This document shows, in pieces, positions 8,717 to 15,812 of a DNA stretch of 28,872 bases (position 1 is the first letter of the stretch; each line of letters starts with the position of its first letter). This stretch comes from Scatomorpha stercorigallinarum (GTDB lineage: Bacteria > Bacillota > Clostridia > Oscillospirales > Oscillospiraceae), in NCBI GenBank assembly GCA_944387865.1, contig CALXGN010000022.1:1-28872 (forward strand), read 5' to 3'. A program made the position numbers and the translations under genes. The notes beneath the pieces are model-generated. The model saw only the letters and a program-made list of their open reading frames with translations, was not told the DNA's origin and made no database searches.

Positions 8717-9900
8717 AACTGCTGGTCAGCAATGTCGGCAGCACCTCGCTGAAATTCAAGCTCTTCGAGATGCCCGCCGAGCGCGTGCTCTGCGACGCGC
8801 GCATCGAGCGCGTGGGCGGGGACGACGCCATCTATACATACAAAAACTGCCTCACGGGGCACAGCGAACGCGCCACGGGCTGCCATGTGCCCACGTATAC
8901 GGAGGGCATACGCCTTTTCCTTGAGGACCTCTGCTCGGAGAACGGCGCGGCGCAGAGCGTGGACGAGATCGCCGCCGTGGGCTTCAAGACCGTGCTGGCC
9001 AAGGGCTTTTACGGCGTCCACGAGCTGACGGACGAGGTGCTGGAGGCCATGCGCGCCTATCTCTTCGTGGCCCCGGCGCACAACGTGCCCTATCTGGAGG
9101 CCATCGGCCGCTTCCGCGAGCTGATGCCGGGCGCGAAGCTGGTGGGCGTGTTCGAGACGGCCTTCCACCGCACGATACCGCCCGAGCGCACGATGTACGC
9201 CGTGCCCTACGAGTGGTATGAGAAATACGGCATACGGCGCATGGGCTACCACGGGGCCTCGCACTCCTATGTGGCGGAGACGCTCTCGGAGGCCTTCGGC
9301 TCCACGGGGCGCACGGTGTCCTGCCATCTGGGCGGGAGCTGCTCGCTCTGCGCCATTGAAAATGGCAGAAGCGTGGACACGAGCTTCGGCTTTTCGCTGC
9401 AGACGGGCGTCATGCACGCTGACCGCACGGGCGACCTCGACCCCTACGTCGTGCCCTACCTCCTGCACGAGGGGATGGGCATGGACGAGATCCTCAAGGG
9501 CCTGGCGAAAAACGGCGGGCTGCGCGGCGTCTCCGGCGTCTCCGGCGACCTGCGGCTGGTGATGGCCGCGGCGGAGGAGGGCAACAAACGCGCCGCCCTG
9601 GCGGTGGACATGTTCACCGATCAGATCGTCAAATACGCCGGGGCCTTCGCCGCGGAGCTCGGCGGGCTGGACAACATCGTTTTCACCGGCGGCATCGGCG
9701 AGAACAGCGCCGAGATACGCCGGCGGGTCTGCTCCGCCCTCGCCTTCCTCGGCCTGGAGCTGGACGGGGAAGCCAACGCCGCCCCCGTCGAGGGCCTGCG
9801 GCAGATATCCACCGTGCGCAGCTCCGTGCGCGCGCTGGTGCTGCCCGCGAACGAAGAGCTGGGCGTCGCCCGCCGCACCTACGAACTGATAACGAAGTGA
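8713..9900 (+). CDS. Acetate-kinase-like (acetate/propionate family) kinase, divergent
   Basis: The 395-residue protein has the ASKHA-fold acetate kinase architecture: N7 and the following GSTSLK phosphate loop, PAHN (His123), GYHGASH (His180), HADRTGDLDP (Arg238) and PANEEL near the C-terminus, plus the VDTSFGFSLQTGVM strand. Two otherwise conserved catalytic positions differ from standard AckA: the GHRVVHGG motif is replaced by GFKTVLAKG, giving Lys92 instead of Arg91, and the FDTAFH aspartate is Glu148. The CHLGNG loop is CHLGGS. It is therefore likely a member with altered acyl specificity or reduced activity rather than the main AckA. No phosphotransacetylase is adjacent. It is coupled to the LCP gene by a 4-bp overlap and followed by a strong terminator. 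Confidence 0.85.
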   Translation: MKLLVSNVGSTSLKFKLFEMPAERVLCDARIERVGGDDAIYTYKNCLTGHSERATGCHVPTYTEGIRLFLEDLCSENGAAQSVDEIAAVGFKTVLAKGFYGVHELTDEVLEAMRAYLFVAPAHNVPYLEAIGRFRELMPGAKLVGVFETAFHRTIPPERTMYAVPYEWYEKYGIRRMGYHGASHSYVAETLSEAFGSTGRTVSCHLGGSCSLCAIENGRSVDTSFGFSLQTGVMHADRTGDLDPYVVPYLLHEGMGMDEILKGLAKNGGLRGVSGVSGDLRLVMAAAEEGNKRAALAVDMFTDQIVKYAGAFAAELGGLDNIVFTGGIGENSAEIRRRVCSALAFLGLELDGEANAAPVEGLRQISTVRSSVRALVLPANEELGVARRTYELITK

Positions 9901-9916
9901 CGCGCCGTTTAAAGAG

Positions 9917-9949
9917 AAAGCGCCCCGGCTGAGAGCCGGGGCGCTTTTT
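9917..9949. terminator. Bidirectional intrinsic terminator
   Basis: A perfect 14-bp stem (AAAGCGCCCCGGCT at 9917-9930, complement 9934-9947, 3-nt loop) followed by TTTTTA. It ends the LCP/kinase operon and, on the minus strand, pnp. Confidence 0.88.
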
Positions 9950-9964
9950 ATATGCGTTTGCGCC

Positions 9965-12094
9965 TCAGTCGCGCAGGCCCATGGCCTCGCGCTCCTTGAT
10001 GGCGTCCTTGCGGGAGAGGTTGACGCGGCCGCGGTCGTCGATCTCCATCACCTTGACCCAGGTCATGTCGCCGATGTTCAGCACGTCTTCCACCTTCTCG
10101 GTGCGCTTGAACTCCAGGTCCTTGATGTGGATCATGCCGTCCTTGCCGGGGGCCAGCTCCACGAAGGCGCCGATGGGGATGATGCGCACGACCTTGCCGT
10201 AGTACAGCTTGCCAACCTCGGGCTCGAACACGATGCCCTCGATGGTCTTGCGCGCGGCGCGGCAGGCCTCGATGTCCTCGCTGGCAATGTAGATGTTGCC
10301 GGAGTCCTCGATGTCGATCTTGCAGCCGGTGTCGGCGCAGATCTTCTGGATGACCTTGCCGCCGGAGCCGATGACCTCGCGGATCTTGTCCGGGTTGATG
10401 GTCATCTTGATCATCTTCGGCGCGGTCTTGGCCAGCTCACGGCGCGGCTCGCTGATGCAGGGGAGCATGATCTCGTCGAGGATCTGGTAGCGGGCCTCGC
10501 GGGTGATCTTCAGGGCCTCCTTGATGATCTCGTGCTTGAGGCCGTCGTTCTTGAGGTCCATCTGGATGGCGGTGATGCCGGCCTTGGTGCCGGCGACCTT
10601 GAAGTCCATCTCGCCGTGGAAGTCCTCCACGCCCTGGATGTCGATGAAGGTGGTGAAGTCGTCGCCGTCCTGGATGAGGCCGCAGGAGATGCCGGCCACG
10701 GGGGCCTTGATGGGCACGCCGGCGTCCATCAGCGCGAGGGTGCTGCCGCAGATGGAGCCCTGGGAGGTGGAGCCGTTGGAGCTGAGCACCTCGCTCACCA
10801 CGCGGATGGCGTAGGGGAAGTCCTCAACGCTGGGGATGACGGGCTCCAGGGCCTTCTCGGCCAGCGCGCCGTGGCCGTACTCGCGGCGGCCGGTGCTGCG
10901 CTGGGGCTTGGCCTCGCCGGTGGAGTAGCCGGGGAAGTTGTAGTGGTGCATGAAGCGCTTCTCTTCCTCTTCCCAGATGGTGTCCAGCTTCTGGGACATG
11001 GAGAGGGTGTTGAGCGTGGCGATGGAGAGCACCTGGGTCTGGCCGCGGGTGAAAAGGCCGCTGCCGTGCACGCGGGGGATTACGCCGACCTCGGCGGCGA
11101 GGGGGCGGATCTCGTTCATCGCGCGGCCGTCGACGCGGTGGCCCTCGAGCAGCCACTTCTTGACGATCTTCTTCTGGAACTTATAGGTTATCTCCTCGAG
11201 GTACTTGTCCATCTCCGGATAGTCGGCGAGGAAGAGCTCGTGCCAGTGCTCGATGAGCTTGTTCCAGCGCTCCTCGCGGACGTTCTTGTCGTCCGTGTCC
11301 ATGGCGGCCATGGCCTCGTCCATGGTGCTCTCGACGATCTTGTTGAAGAGCTCCTCGTCGAAGTCCGCGTGCTCATACTCGAACTTCGGCTTGCCGATCT
11401 CCTCCACCATCTTGTCGATGAGGTCGAGCACCGGCTGCAGCTTCTCGTGCGCCTGCACGATGCCCTCGTACATCACGTCCTCCGGCACCTGGTCCGCGGC
11501 GGCCTCGATCATGACGACCTTCTTGTGGGTGGCGGCGACGGTGACGGTCATCTTATTGGTCTCGCGCTCGGCCTTGGTGGGGTTGAAGAGGTACTTCTCG
11601 CCGTCCCAGCCGAGGCTGATGCCGGCGATGGGGCCGTTGAAGGGGATGTCGCTGATGCACACGGCGGCGGAAGCGCCGATCATAGCGGCGATCTCCGGCG
11701 AGCAGTCGCGGTCAACGCTCAGCACCTCGCACTGGATGGCCACGTCGTTCCTGAGGTCGCTGGGGAAGAGCGGGCGCATGGGGCGGTCGATCAGGCGGCT
11801 GGCCAGCACGGCAGGCAGGCTGGGCCGGCCCTCGCGGCGCATGAAGCTGCCGGGGATGCGGCCCACGGCATAGAGCTTCTCGTTGAAGTCGACGCTGAGG
11901 GGGAAGTAGTCGATGCCGTCCCTCGGGCGGGGGGAGGCGGTGACGGCCACGAGCACGGTGGTCTCGCCGTAGGAGACGAGCACGGCGGCGTTGGCCAGCT
12001 CGGCCATGCGGCCCACTTCCATGCGCAGCGGGCGGCCGCAGTAGTCCAGCTCGTACACGCGGCGGTTGGGGAATTCCTTGTGCTTGATGATCAT
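9965..12094 (-). CDS. pnp: Polyribonucleotide nucleotidyltransferase (PNPase)
   Basis: PNPase is a homotrimeric 3'-5' exoribonuclease that degrades RNA with phosphate and takes part in mRNA turnover. The 709-residue protein has the full architecture: first RNase-PH domain (with DRPMRPLFP at ~90-98), an all-helical linker, a second RNase-PH domain bearing the active site (GRREYGHGALAEKAL, ~410-425, and the SNGSTSQGSICG motif), a KH domain with GSGG at ~570, and a C-terminal S1 domain (GKVVRIIPIGAFVEL). The start ATG at 12094 is set by AAAGGAG and by the conserved N-terminal position of the first PH domain; a 26-codon upstream extension is open but lacks a ribosome binding site. It follows rpsO, the conserved rpsO-pnp order. 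Confidence 0.97.
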   Translation of the reverse strand: MIIKHKEFPNRRVYELDYCGRPLRMEVGRMAELANAAVLVSYGETTVLVAVTASPRPRDGIDYFPLSVDFNEKLYAVGRIPGSFMRREGRPSLPAVLASRLIDRPMRPLFPSDLRNDVAIQCEVLSVDRDCSPEIAAMIGASAAVCISDIPFNGPIAGISLGWDGEKYLFNPTKAERETNKMTVTVAATHKKVVMIEAAADQVPEDVMYEGIVQAHEKLQPVLDLIDKMVEEIGKPKFEYEHADFDEELFNKIVESTMDEAMAAMDTDDKNVREERWNKLIEHWHELFLADYPEMDKYLEEITYKFQKKIVKKWLLEGHRVDGRAMNEIRPLAAEVGVIPRVHGSGLFTRGQTQVLSIATLNTLSMSQKLDTIWEEEEKRFMHHYNFPGYSTGEAKPQRSTGRREYGHGALAEKALEPVIPSVEDFPYAIRVVSEVLSSNGSTSQGSICGSTLALMDAGVPIKAPVAGISCGLIQDGDDFTTFIDIQGVEDFHGEMDFKVAGTKAGITAIQMDLKNDGLKHEIIKEALKITREARYQILDEIMLPCISEPRRELAKTAPKMIKMTINPDKIREVIGSGGKVIQKICADTGCKIDIEDSGNIYIASEDIEACRAARKTIEGIVFEPEVGKLYYGKVVRIIPIGAFVELAPGKDGMIHIKDLEFKRTEKVEDVLNIGDMTWVKVMEIDDRGRVNLSRKDAIKEREAMGLRD

Positions 12095-12141
12095 GTGTAA
12101 GGCTCCTTTCGGATATACTGGCGGAGCTTGGCCGATAGCAC

Positions 12142-12172
12142 TTGGTGAAACGTCCTTTGGGCGCTTCACCAA
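12142..12172 (-). promoter_or_regulatory. Stem-loop in the pnp leader
   Basis: TTGGTGAA (12142-12149) pairs with TTCACCAA (12165-12172), followed inward by five further pairs and a 3-nt loop. It lies between a possible -10 (TATAGT, 12180-12175) and the pnp start. In E. coli a leader hairpin cleaved by RNase III lets PNPase control its own synthesis; a similar role here is inference. Confidence 0.5.
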
Positions 12173-12211
12173 ATACTATAGGCCGCTCCGCGGGGTTTAC
12201 ATGCTCCTCCG

Positions 12212-12250
12212 CGGGAAAAAATATGGGGGACAATATTGAATTGTCCCCCA
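12212..12250 (-). terminator. Terminator downstream of rpsO
   Basis: An 11-bp stem TGGGGGACAAT / ATTGTCCCCCA (12224-12234 and 12240-12250) is followed on the minus strand by TATTTTTTCCC, a classical U-tract. It separates rpsO from pnp, though some read-through is likely. Confidence 0.88.
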
Positions 12251-12298
12251 CACGTCAAACCTTCATTCCCTTCGGAGCGCGCGCATCGGGGCGGCCGC

Positions 12299-12565
12299 TT
12301 ACTTGCGGATGCCCAGCTTGGCGATGATGGCGCGGTAACGCTCGATGTCCTTGCGGGCAAGGTAATCAAGCAGGCGGCGGCGCTTGCCGACCATCTTGTA
12401 CATGCCCAGACGGCTGTGGTCGTCCTTCGGGTGCTGCTTCAGGTGCTCGGTCAGCTGGCGGATACGCTCGGAGAGGATGGCGATCTGCACCTCTGGCGAG
12501 CCGGTGTCGCCCTCGTGGGTGGCGTTGTCCAGGATGACGGTGGTCTTCTGTTCCTTGGTGATCAT
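12299..12565 (-). CDS. rpsO: 30S ribosomal protein S15
   Basis: S15 binds the three-way junction of 16S rRNA helices 20-22 early in 30S assembly and contributes to an intersubunit bridge. The 88-residue protein is full length and contains the family hallmarks THEGDTGSPEVQIA (~16-29), LTEHLKQHPKDDHSR (~38-52) and the basic KRRRLLDYL (~61-69). AAGGAAC precedes the ATG at 12565. It has its own promoter region and a foldable ~85-nt leader, and is followed by a terminator before pnp. Confidence 0.97.
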   Translation of the reverse strand: MITKEQKTTVILDNATHEGDTGSPEVQIAILSERIRQLTEHLKQHPKDDHSRLGMYKMVGKRRRLLDYLARKDIERYRAIIAKLGIRK

Positions 12566-12584
12566 GCTTATCGTTCCTTTCTGT

Positions 12585-12638
12585 GCTGTTGATACCCTGC
12601 GGCCGAGCGCCGGGAGGAAAGGGCCCCCAGGGCACAGC
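12585..12638 (-). promoter_or_regulatory. Possible S15 autoregulatory leader
   Basis: In the rpsO leader GCTGT/ACAGC (12585-12589 with 12634-12638) and CCCTG/CAGGG (12595-12599 with 12628-12632) form a long-range stem enclosing a GC-rich inner region, ending 20 bp before the start codon. S15 leaders of several types are known in bacteria; I cannot assign this to one. Confidence 0.4.
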
Positions 12639-12658
12639 GCGCGGGCGTGCTATGGTAG

Positions 12659-12685
12659 ATTATCATATACGGCGCCGTTTGTAAA
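12659..12685 (-). promoter_or_regulatory. Possible rpsO promoter
   Basis: TTTACA (12685-12680) and GATAAT (12664-12659) lie on the minus strand in an AT-rich patch, but the spacer is only 15 bp, so the exact elements are uncertain. Confidence 0.4.
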
Positions 12686-12725
12686 GTATTAATTTGACGA
12701 CAACGGCCGCGCAACGGGCGCGGTC

Positions 12726-13019
12726 TCAATCCGCGCCCGGCACGGCGCCGGTGATGTCGTCGATGACCGCCTGGATATGCGCGCGCTGCTGCGGCGTGAG
12801 CCCGGCTGTGCGCAGGCCGGACGTCTCCTCCAGCCCCAGCAGGTGGTCCGTGCTGACGCCGAAGCGCAGCGCCAAACGCACCAGCATGTCCACCGACGGC
12901 TGTATGTTCCCGTTCTCCCAGTTCGACACGCACTGCTTCGTCACGCCCAGCTCCTTCGCCAGCGCGACCTGCGTCATGCCTGACGCCTTGCGTAATTCCC
13001 GTATGCGCTCAGATAACAT
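12726..13019 (-). CDS. Small XRE-family repressor-like protein
   Basis: The 97-residue protein is a Cro/CI-type helix-turn-helix: IRELRKASGMTQVALAKEL then VTKQCVSNWENGNIQPSVD, ending in ALRFGVSTDHLLGL, the standard five-helix domain over ~65 residues, followed by a short helical tail (LTPQQRAHIQAVIDDI) that may dimerise. ATG at 13019 has GAGG 7 bp upstream; a GTG two codons earlier is the alternative. It is divergent from the small secreted protein gene at 13141 and their shared promoter region contains a 12-bp palindrome ATACTATAGTAT over the -10 of that gene, so it plausibly represses it. A half site ATACTA recurs at 13048. Confidence 0.9.
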   Translation of the reverse strand: MLSERIRELRKASGMTQVALAKELGVTKQCVSNWENGNIQPSVDMLVRLALRFGVSTDHLLGLEETSGLRTAGLTPQQRAHIQAVIDDITGAVPGAD

Positions 13020-13068
13020 GCTCACACCTCACAGGTCAATTATTACAATACTAATGTAACCTGTTCAG

Positions 13069-13097
13069 TTGACATGTTTAAAATACTATAGTATATT
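13069..13097 (+). promoter_or_regulatory. Sigma-A promoter with operator-like palindrome
   Basis: TTGACA (13069-13074), 17-bp spacer, TATATT (13092-13097). The perfect palindrome ATACTATAGTAT (13083-13094) overlaps spacer and -10, and three ATTGAC-like words occur at 13033 (minus strand), 13068 and 13102. This arrangement suits repression by the adjacent XRE protein. Confidence 0.75.
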
Positions 13098-13140
13098 ATT
13101 AATTGACTTTCGGGCATTTACGCAAAGGGAGGCAAACAGT

Positions 13141-13533
13141 ATGGGCAAAACGTCGCGTATTATCTCCATATTCCTCGTCGTCGTCATGGTCGCGGCGCTC
13201 CTGGCCACCGCAGCGTTCGCGGCGAGCCAGAAGCGCGTCAGCGGCACGGGCGGCATGGTCACCGTAGATACCGGCGACCAGAAATGGTATCAGTTCTGGA
13301 ACCGCCCGGCCATCACGGTCAAGAACACGGGCAGCCGCACCGCCACCATCATCATTTACGATTCCCGCGGCCGCATCGAAGCGCAGCTGACGGCGCTCAA
13401 AGCCGGCAAGTCGCACACCTTCAAGCTCGACGACAATGAAAAATACACTGTCGGCTGGAGCACCCACGCCATGTGGGGCGGCAAAGTCAGCCTGACAATC
13501 GCCGAGAAGAAAAACATAGACTATATCAAGTGA
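13141..13533 (+). CDS. Small secreted protein of unknown function
   Basis: A 130-residue protein with a clear Sec signal peptide: basic MGKTSR, a hydrophobic core of ~18 residues, and a cleavage site after TAAFA (~27). The mature ~103 residues contain repeated strand-like segments (AITVKNTG, ATIIIYDSRG, HTFKLDDNEKYTVGW, KVSLTIAEKK), suggesting a small beta-sandwich, perhaps like extracellular binding or adhesion modules. I do not recognise the family. The start at 13141 follows GGGAGG; an earlier in-frame start lies within the promoter and is rejected. It is divergent from the XRE gene and ends at an intrinsic terminator, so it is an independent, probably regulated unit. Confidence 0.85.
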   Translation: MGKTSRIISIFLVVVMVAALLATAAFAASQKRVSGTGGMVTVDTGDQKWYQFWNRPAITVKNTGSRTATIIIYDSRGRIEAQLTALKAGKSHTFKLDDNEKYTVGWSTHAMWGGKVSLTIAEKKNIDYIK

Positions 13534-13554
13534 TACATCGCGCCCGGAAGTCGA

Positions 13555-13583
13555 GCGGCCAGGTCCATACCTGGCCGCGTTTT
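13555..13583 (+). terminator. Intrinsic terminator of the secreted protein gene
   Basis: GCGGCCAGGT (13555-13564) pairs with ACCTGGCCGC (13569-13578) around a 4-nt loop, followed by GTTTTG. Confidence 0.8.
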
Positions 13584-13594
13584 GCCATACAGCG

Positions 13595-13633
13595 CGAAAG
13601 AGGCCGGGAGCTTTTTCCCAGCCTCTTTCGATA
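13595..13633. terminator. Terminator downstream of rpsT
   Basis: CGAAAGAGGC (13595-13604) pairs with GCCTCTTTCG (13621-13630), with GGGA/TCCC pairs inside. It lies just beyond the rpsT stop codon on the minus strand and is largely symmetrical. Confidence 0.65.
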
Positions 13634-13645
13634 TGCCTCAGCTCG

Positions 13646-13909
13646 TCAGTTCATGGCGTTGAGCTTGAGGGTCATCGCGCTCTTCTTGTGCGCGGCACTG
13701 TTCTTGTGGATCAGGCCACGGGCAGCGGCGCGGTCGACGGACTTGACAGCGACTTTATAGGTGCCGGCAGCCGCCTCCTTGTTGCCCTCGGCCACGGCCG
13801 CGTCAAACTTCTTCAGGACGGTCTTGAGCGCGGACTTCTGCGCCTTGTTCCTCGCGTTCTCCACCTTGCTCTTGGCGTCGCGCTTCATGGCGGACTTGAT
13901 GTTAGGCAT
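13646..13909 (-). CDS. rpsT: 30S ribosomal protein S20
   Basis: S20 is a three-helix primary 16S rRNA-binding protein at the base of the 30S subunit. The 87-residue lysine- and alanine-rich protein starts MPNIKSAMKRDAKSK, the usual N-terminus, and ends with the conserved GLIHKNSAAHKKSAM region. GGAGGTGG precedes the ATG at 13909. rpsT lies divergent from gpr, and rpsT-gpr neighbourhood is common in Bacillus and Clostridia, supporting both assignments. Confidence 0.96.
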   Translation of the reverse strand: MPNIKSAMKRDAKSKVENARNKAQKSALKTVLKKFDAAVAEGNKEAAAGTYKVAVKSVDRAAARGLIHKNSAAHKKSAMTLKLNAMN

Positions 13910-13965
13910 GCTCTGTTTGCCACCTCCTCCTATAAAATCGCGCGCGTATTCGCTCGCGGATAGTT

Positions 13966-13994
13966 ATTTTACCATCCCTCAGTCAAAAAAGCAA
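13966..13994 (-). promoter_or_regulatory. Sigma-A promoter of rpsT
   Basis: TTGCTT (13994-13989), 17-bp spacer, TAAAAT (13971-13966) on the minus strand, ~55 bp before the start codon. Confidence 0.6.
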
Positions 13995-14023
13995 GGACTT
14001 TTTTGCTCCACGGCCGCACTTTT

Positions 14024-14054
14024 GCATACTTTCGCCGCCGCAGCGCACACTATA
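14024..14054 (+). promoter_or_regulatory. Forespore (sigma-G/sigma-F-like) promoter of gpr
   Basis: GCATA (14024-14028) fits the sigma-G -35 consensus GHATR, and CACTATA (14048-14054) matches the -10 consensus CATNHTA at six of seven positions. The spacer is 19 bp, one more than usual. No sigma-A -10 of similar quality is present, in keeping with gpr being forespore-specific in known spore formers. Confidence 0.5.
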
Positions 14055-14087
14055 CCGTATCTTGTGTCCGAAGGGGGCATGACCACT

Positions 14088-14933
14088 ATGTACAGCAGCG
14101 CGCGCACCGACCTTGCGCTCGAGCAGCGGGAGATGCTCGGGCAGGGCGGGGAGATACCCGGTGTGGCCCTGCGCGAGGAGCAGCGCGGCGGCTTCAACGT
14201 CACGGCCATCGACATCCTGGATGAGGAGGGAGCTGGTATTTTATGTAAGCCCGTTGGCCGCTATGTCACCGTCGAGCTGGACACGCTCCTGCGGCGGCGC
14301 GAGGCCACCTTCGCCGAGGCCGCGGAGCTGCTCGCAGGGGAAATGCGCGCCCTGCTCCCCCCTGCCGGCGGCTGTTCCCTCGTCGCCGGCCTTGGCAACG
14401 CCGCGATGACGCCGGACGCCGTGGGACCGCTGGCGCTTGACAGCGTCCTCGCCACCCGCCACCTGAAAAGGCAGCTGCCGGAGGACTTCGCCGCCTTCTC
14501 CGAGGTCTGCGCCGTGCGGCCCGGCGTGCTTGGCACGACAGGGCTGGAGACCGCGGAGCTGCTGCGCGCCGTCTCGGCGGCCGTGTCGCCGGCAAAGATA
14601 CTGGCCGTTGACGCCCTGGCCTCCAACCGGCTGGAGCGGCTCTGCCGCACGGTGCAGCTCTCGAACGCCGGTATCGTCCCCGGCTCCGGCGTCGGCAACG
14701 ACCGCGCCGAGCTCTGCGAGCGCACGCTGGGCGCGCCCGTCATCGCCATCGGCGTGCCCACCGTCGTGGACGCCGCCTGCTTTTCCTCCGACGAGGCCGC
14801 GCGCGGCATGTTCGTCACGCCGCGCGATATCGACGCATCCGTGCGCGACATTGCAAAGCTCATCGGCTACGCCATCGACCTCGCTCTGCACGACGGCCTG
14901 ACGGTCGAGGACATCGACACGCTCATCGGTTGA
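14088..14933 (+). CDS. gpr: Germination protease (spore protease) GPR
   Basis: GPR is the tetrameric aspartic-type endopeptidase that degrades small acid-soluble spore proteins on germination. Recognisable family segments in the ~281-residue protein are the N-terminal RTDLALE (near the autoprocessing region), GLGNAAMTPDAVGPLALDS (~105), LATRHL, GTTGLETAELL, AVDALASNRLERL (~180) and the signature GIVPGSGVGNDRAEL followed by GAPVIAIGVPTVVDA. I prefer the ATG at 14088 because AAGGGGG lies 11 bp upstream; an ATG at 14079 is too close to that ribosome binding site. Usual family length is ~320-370, so this form is compact, with a short propeptide. The stop codon touches the first parS site. It is direct evidence that the host sporulates or recently did. 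Confidence 0.94.
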   Translation: MYSSARTDLALEQREMLGQGGEIPGVALREEQRGGFNVTAIDILDEEGAGILCKPVGRYVTVELDTLLRRREATFAEAAELLAGEMRALLPPAGGCSLVAGLGNAAMTPDAVGPLALDSVLATRHLKRQLPEDFAAFSEVCAVRPGVLGTTGLETAELLRAVSAAVSPAKILAVDALASNRLERLCRTVQLSNAGIVPGSGVGNDRAELCERTLGAPVIAIGVPTVVDAACFSSDEAARGMFVTPRDIDASVRDIAKLIGYAIDLALHDGLTVEDIDTLIG

Positions 14934-14949
14934 TGTTTCACGTGAAACA
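14934..14949. promoter_or_regulatory. parS centromere site 1
   Basis: TGTTTCACGTGAAACA is a perfect 16-bp palindrome differing by one base from the Bacillus parS consensus TGTTCCACGTGAAACA. It begins directly after the gpr stop codon. ParB (Spo0J) is expected to load here and slide as a clamp. Confidence 0.95.
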
Positions 14950-14968
14950 CTGTGCGCGCAAGCGGCCG

Positions 14969-14984
14969 TGTTTCACGTGAAACT
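14969..14984. promoter_or_regulatory. parS centromere site 2
   Basis: TGTTTCACGTGAAACT, identical to site 1 but for the last base, lies 35 bp downstream and ends two bases before the -35 of the parA promoter. Besides segregation, ParB bound here could repress parAB. Confidence 0.93.
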
Positions 14985-14985
14985 C

Positions 14986-15014
14986 TTGAAAAGGCCCGCC
15001 GACACTGATATAAT
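14986..15014 (+). promoter_or_regulatory. Sigma-A promoter of parA-parB-serS
   Basis: TTGAAA (14986-14991), 17-bp spacer, TATAAT (15009-15014), with a TG one base before the -10. The second parS ends next to the -35. Confidence 0.8.
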
Positions 15015-15050
15015 ATGCGCAGTACGCAGCAAAGAAAGAGAGGCGAGGAT

Positions 15051-15812
15051 ATGGGCAAGCTGATAGCCGTGGCCAACCAGAAGGGCGGCGTGGGCAAGAC
15101 CACCACCTGCGTCAACCTGGCGGCCGCGCTCACGCGCCGCAATCGCCGCGTCCTGCTCGTGGACTGCGACCCTCAGGGGAACAGCACCTCCGGCATGGGC
15201 GCGTCCAAGGAGGCCATGCCGAACATCTACGACCTGCTCGTGCGAGGCACTCCGGCGCTGGACTGCGTGGTCAAGACGCCATATGGCGACGTACTGCCCT
15301 CCAACAAGGAGCTCTCAGGCGCCACGGTGGAGCTGGTGGACATGGAAAACCGCGAGTTCGTCCTCAAAACGGCGCTGCTGGGCGCGAAGGAGAGCTATGA
15401 CTACATATTCATCGACTGCCCGCCCTCGCTGGAACTGCTGACGGTGAACGCCCTCACGGCGGCGGACAGCCTGCTGATACCCGTGCAGTGCGAGTATTAC
15501 GCCCTGGAGGGCATCGCAGACCTGATGACCACCTTCCGCCTGACAAAAAAGAAGCTCAACCCGGAGCTCGGCATCCAGGGTATCGTGCTGACGATGTTCG
15601 ACGGCCGCACGAACTTCTCCGAAGAAGTAGCGGCGGAGGTGCAGAAATTCTTCGGCAACGCCGTGTATAAAACGCGCATACCACGCAATGTGCGCATAGC
15701 CGAGGCGCCCAGCCACGGCATGCCCGTCATCAAATACGACCGCCTGTCAAAGGGCAGCAGGGCCTACCTGCACCTGGCTGACGAGCTGATACGGAGGGAG
15801 GAAGAGCTTTGA
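15051..15812 (+). CDS. parA: Chromosome-partitioning ATPase ParA (Soj)
   Basis: A 253-residue Walker-type ATPase of the chromosomal Soj group; it binds DNA as an ATP dimer, is stimulated by ParB and in Firmicutes also controls DnaA and origin segregation. The deviant Walker A motif KGGVGKTT spans residues 11-18, followed by VDCDPQGN (Walker A' region), and the Walker B region YIFIDCPPSL. Its short length and lack of an N-terminal HTH are as in chromosomal rather than plasmid ParA. GAGGCGAGG precedes the ATG at 15051. It overlaps parB by 4 bp, and two parS sites lie upstream, so regulation by its own partner is likely. Confidence 0.97.
   Translation: MGKLIAVANQKGGVGKTTTCVNLAAALTRRNRRVLLVDCDPQGNSTSGMGASKEAMPNIYDLLVRGTPALDCVVKTPYGDVLPSNKELSGATVELVDMENREFVLKTALLGAKESYDYIFIDCPPSLELLTVNALTAADSLLIPVQCEYYALEGIADLMTTFRLTKKKLNPELGIQGIVLTMFDGRTNFSEEVAAEVQKFFGNAVYKTRIPRNVRIAEAPSHGMPVIKYDRLSKGSRAYLHLADELIRREEEL

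Noticed and set aside
10127..12100. Long plus-strand open frame antisense to pnp
   Set aside because: A mirror of PNPase codon bias with repetitive Leu/Ala/Asp composition and no motifs.
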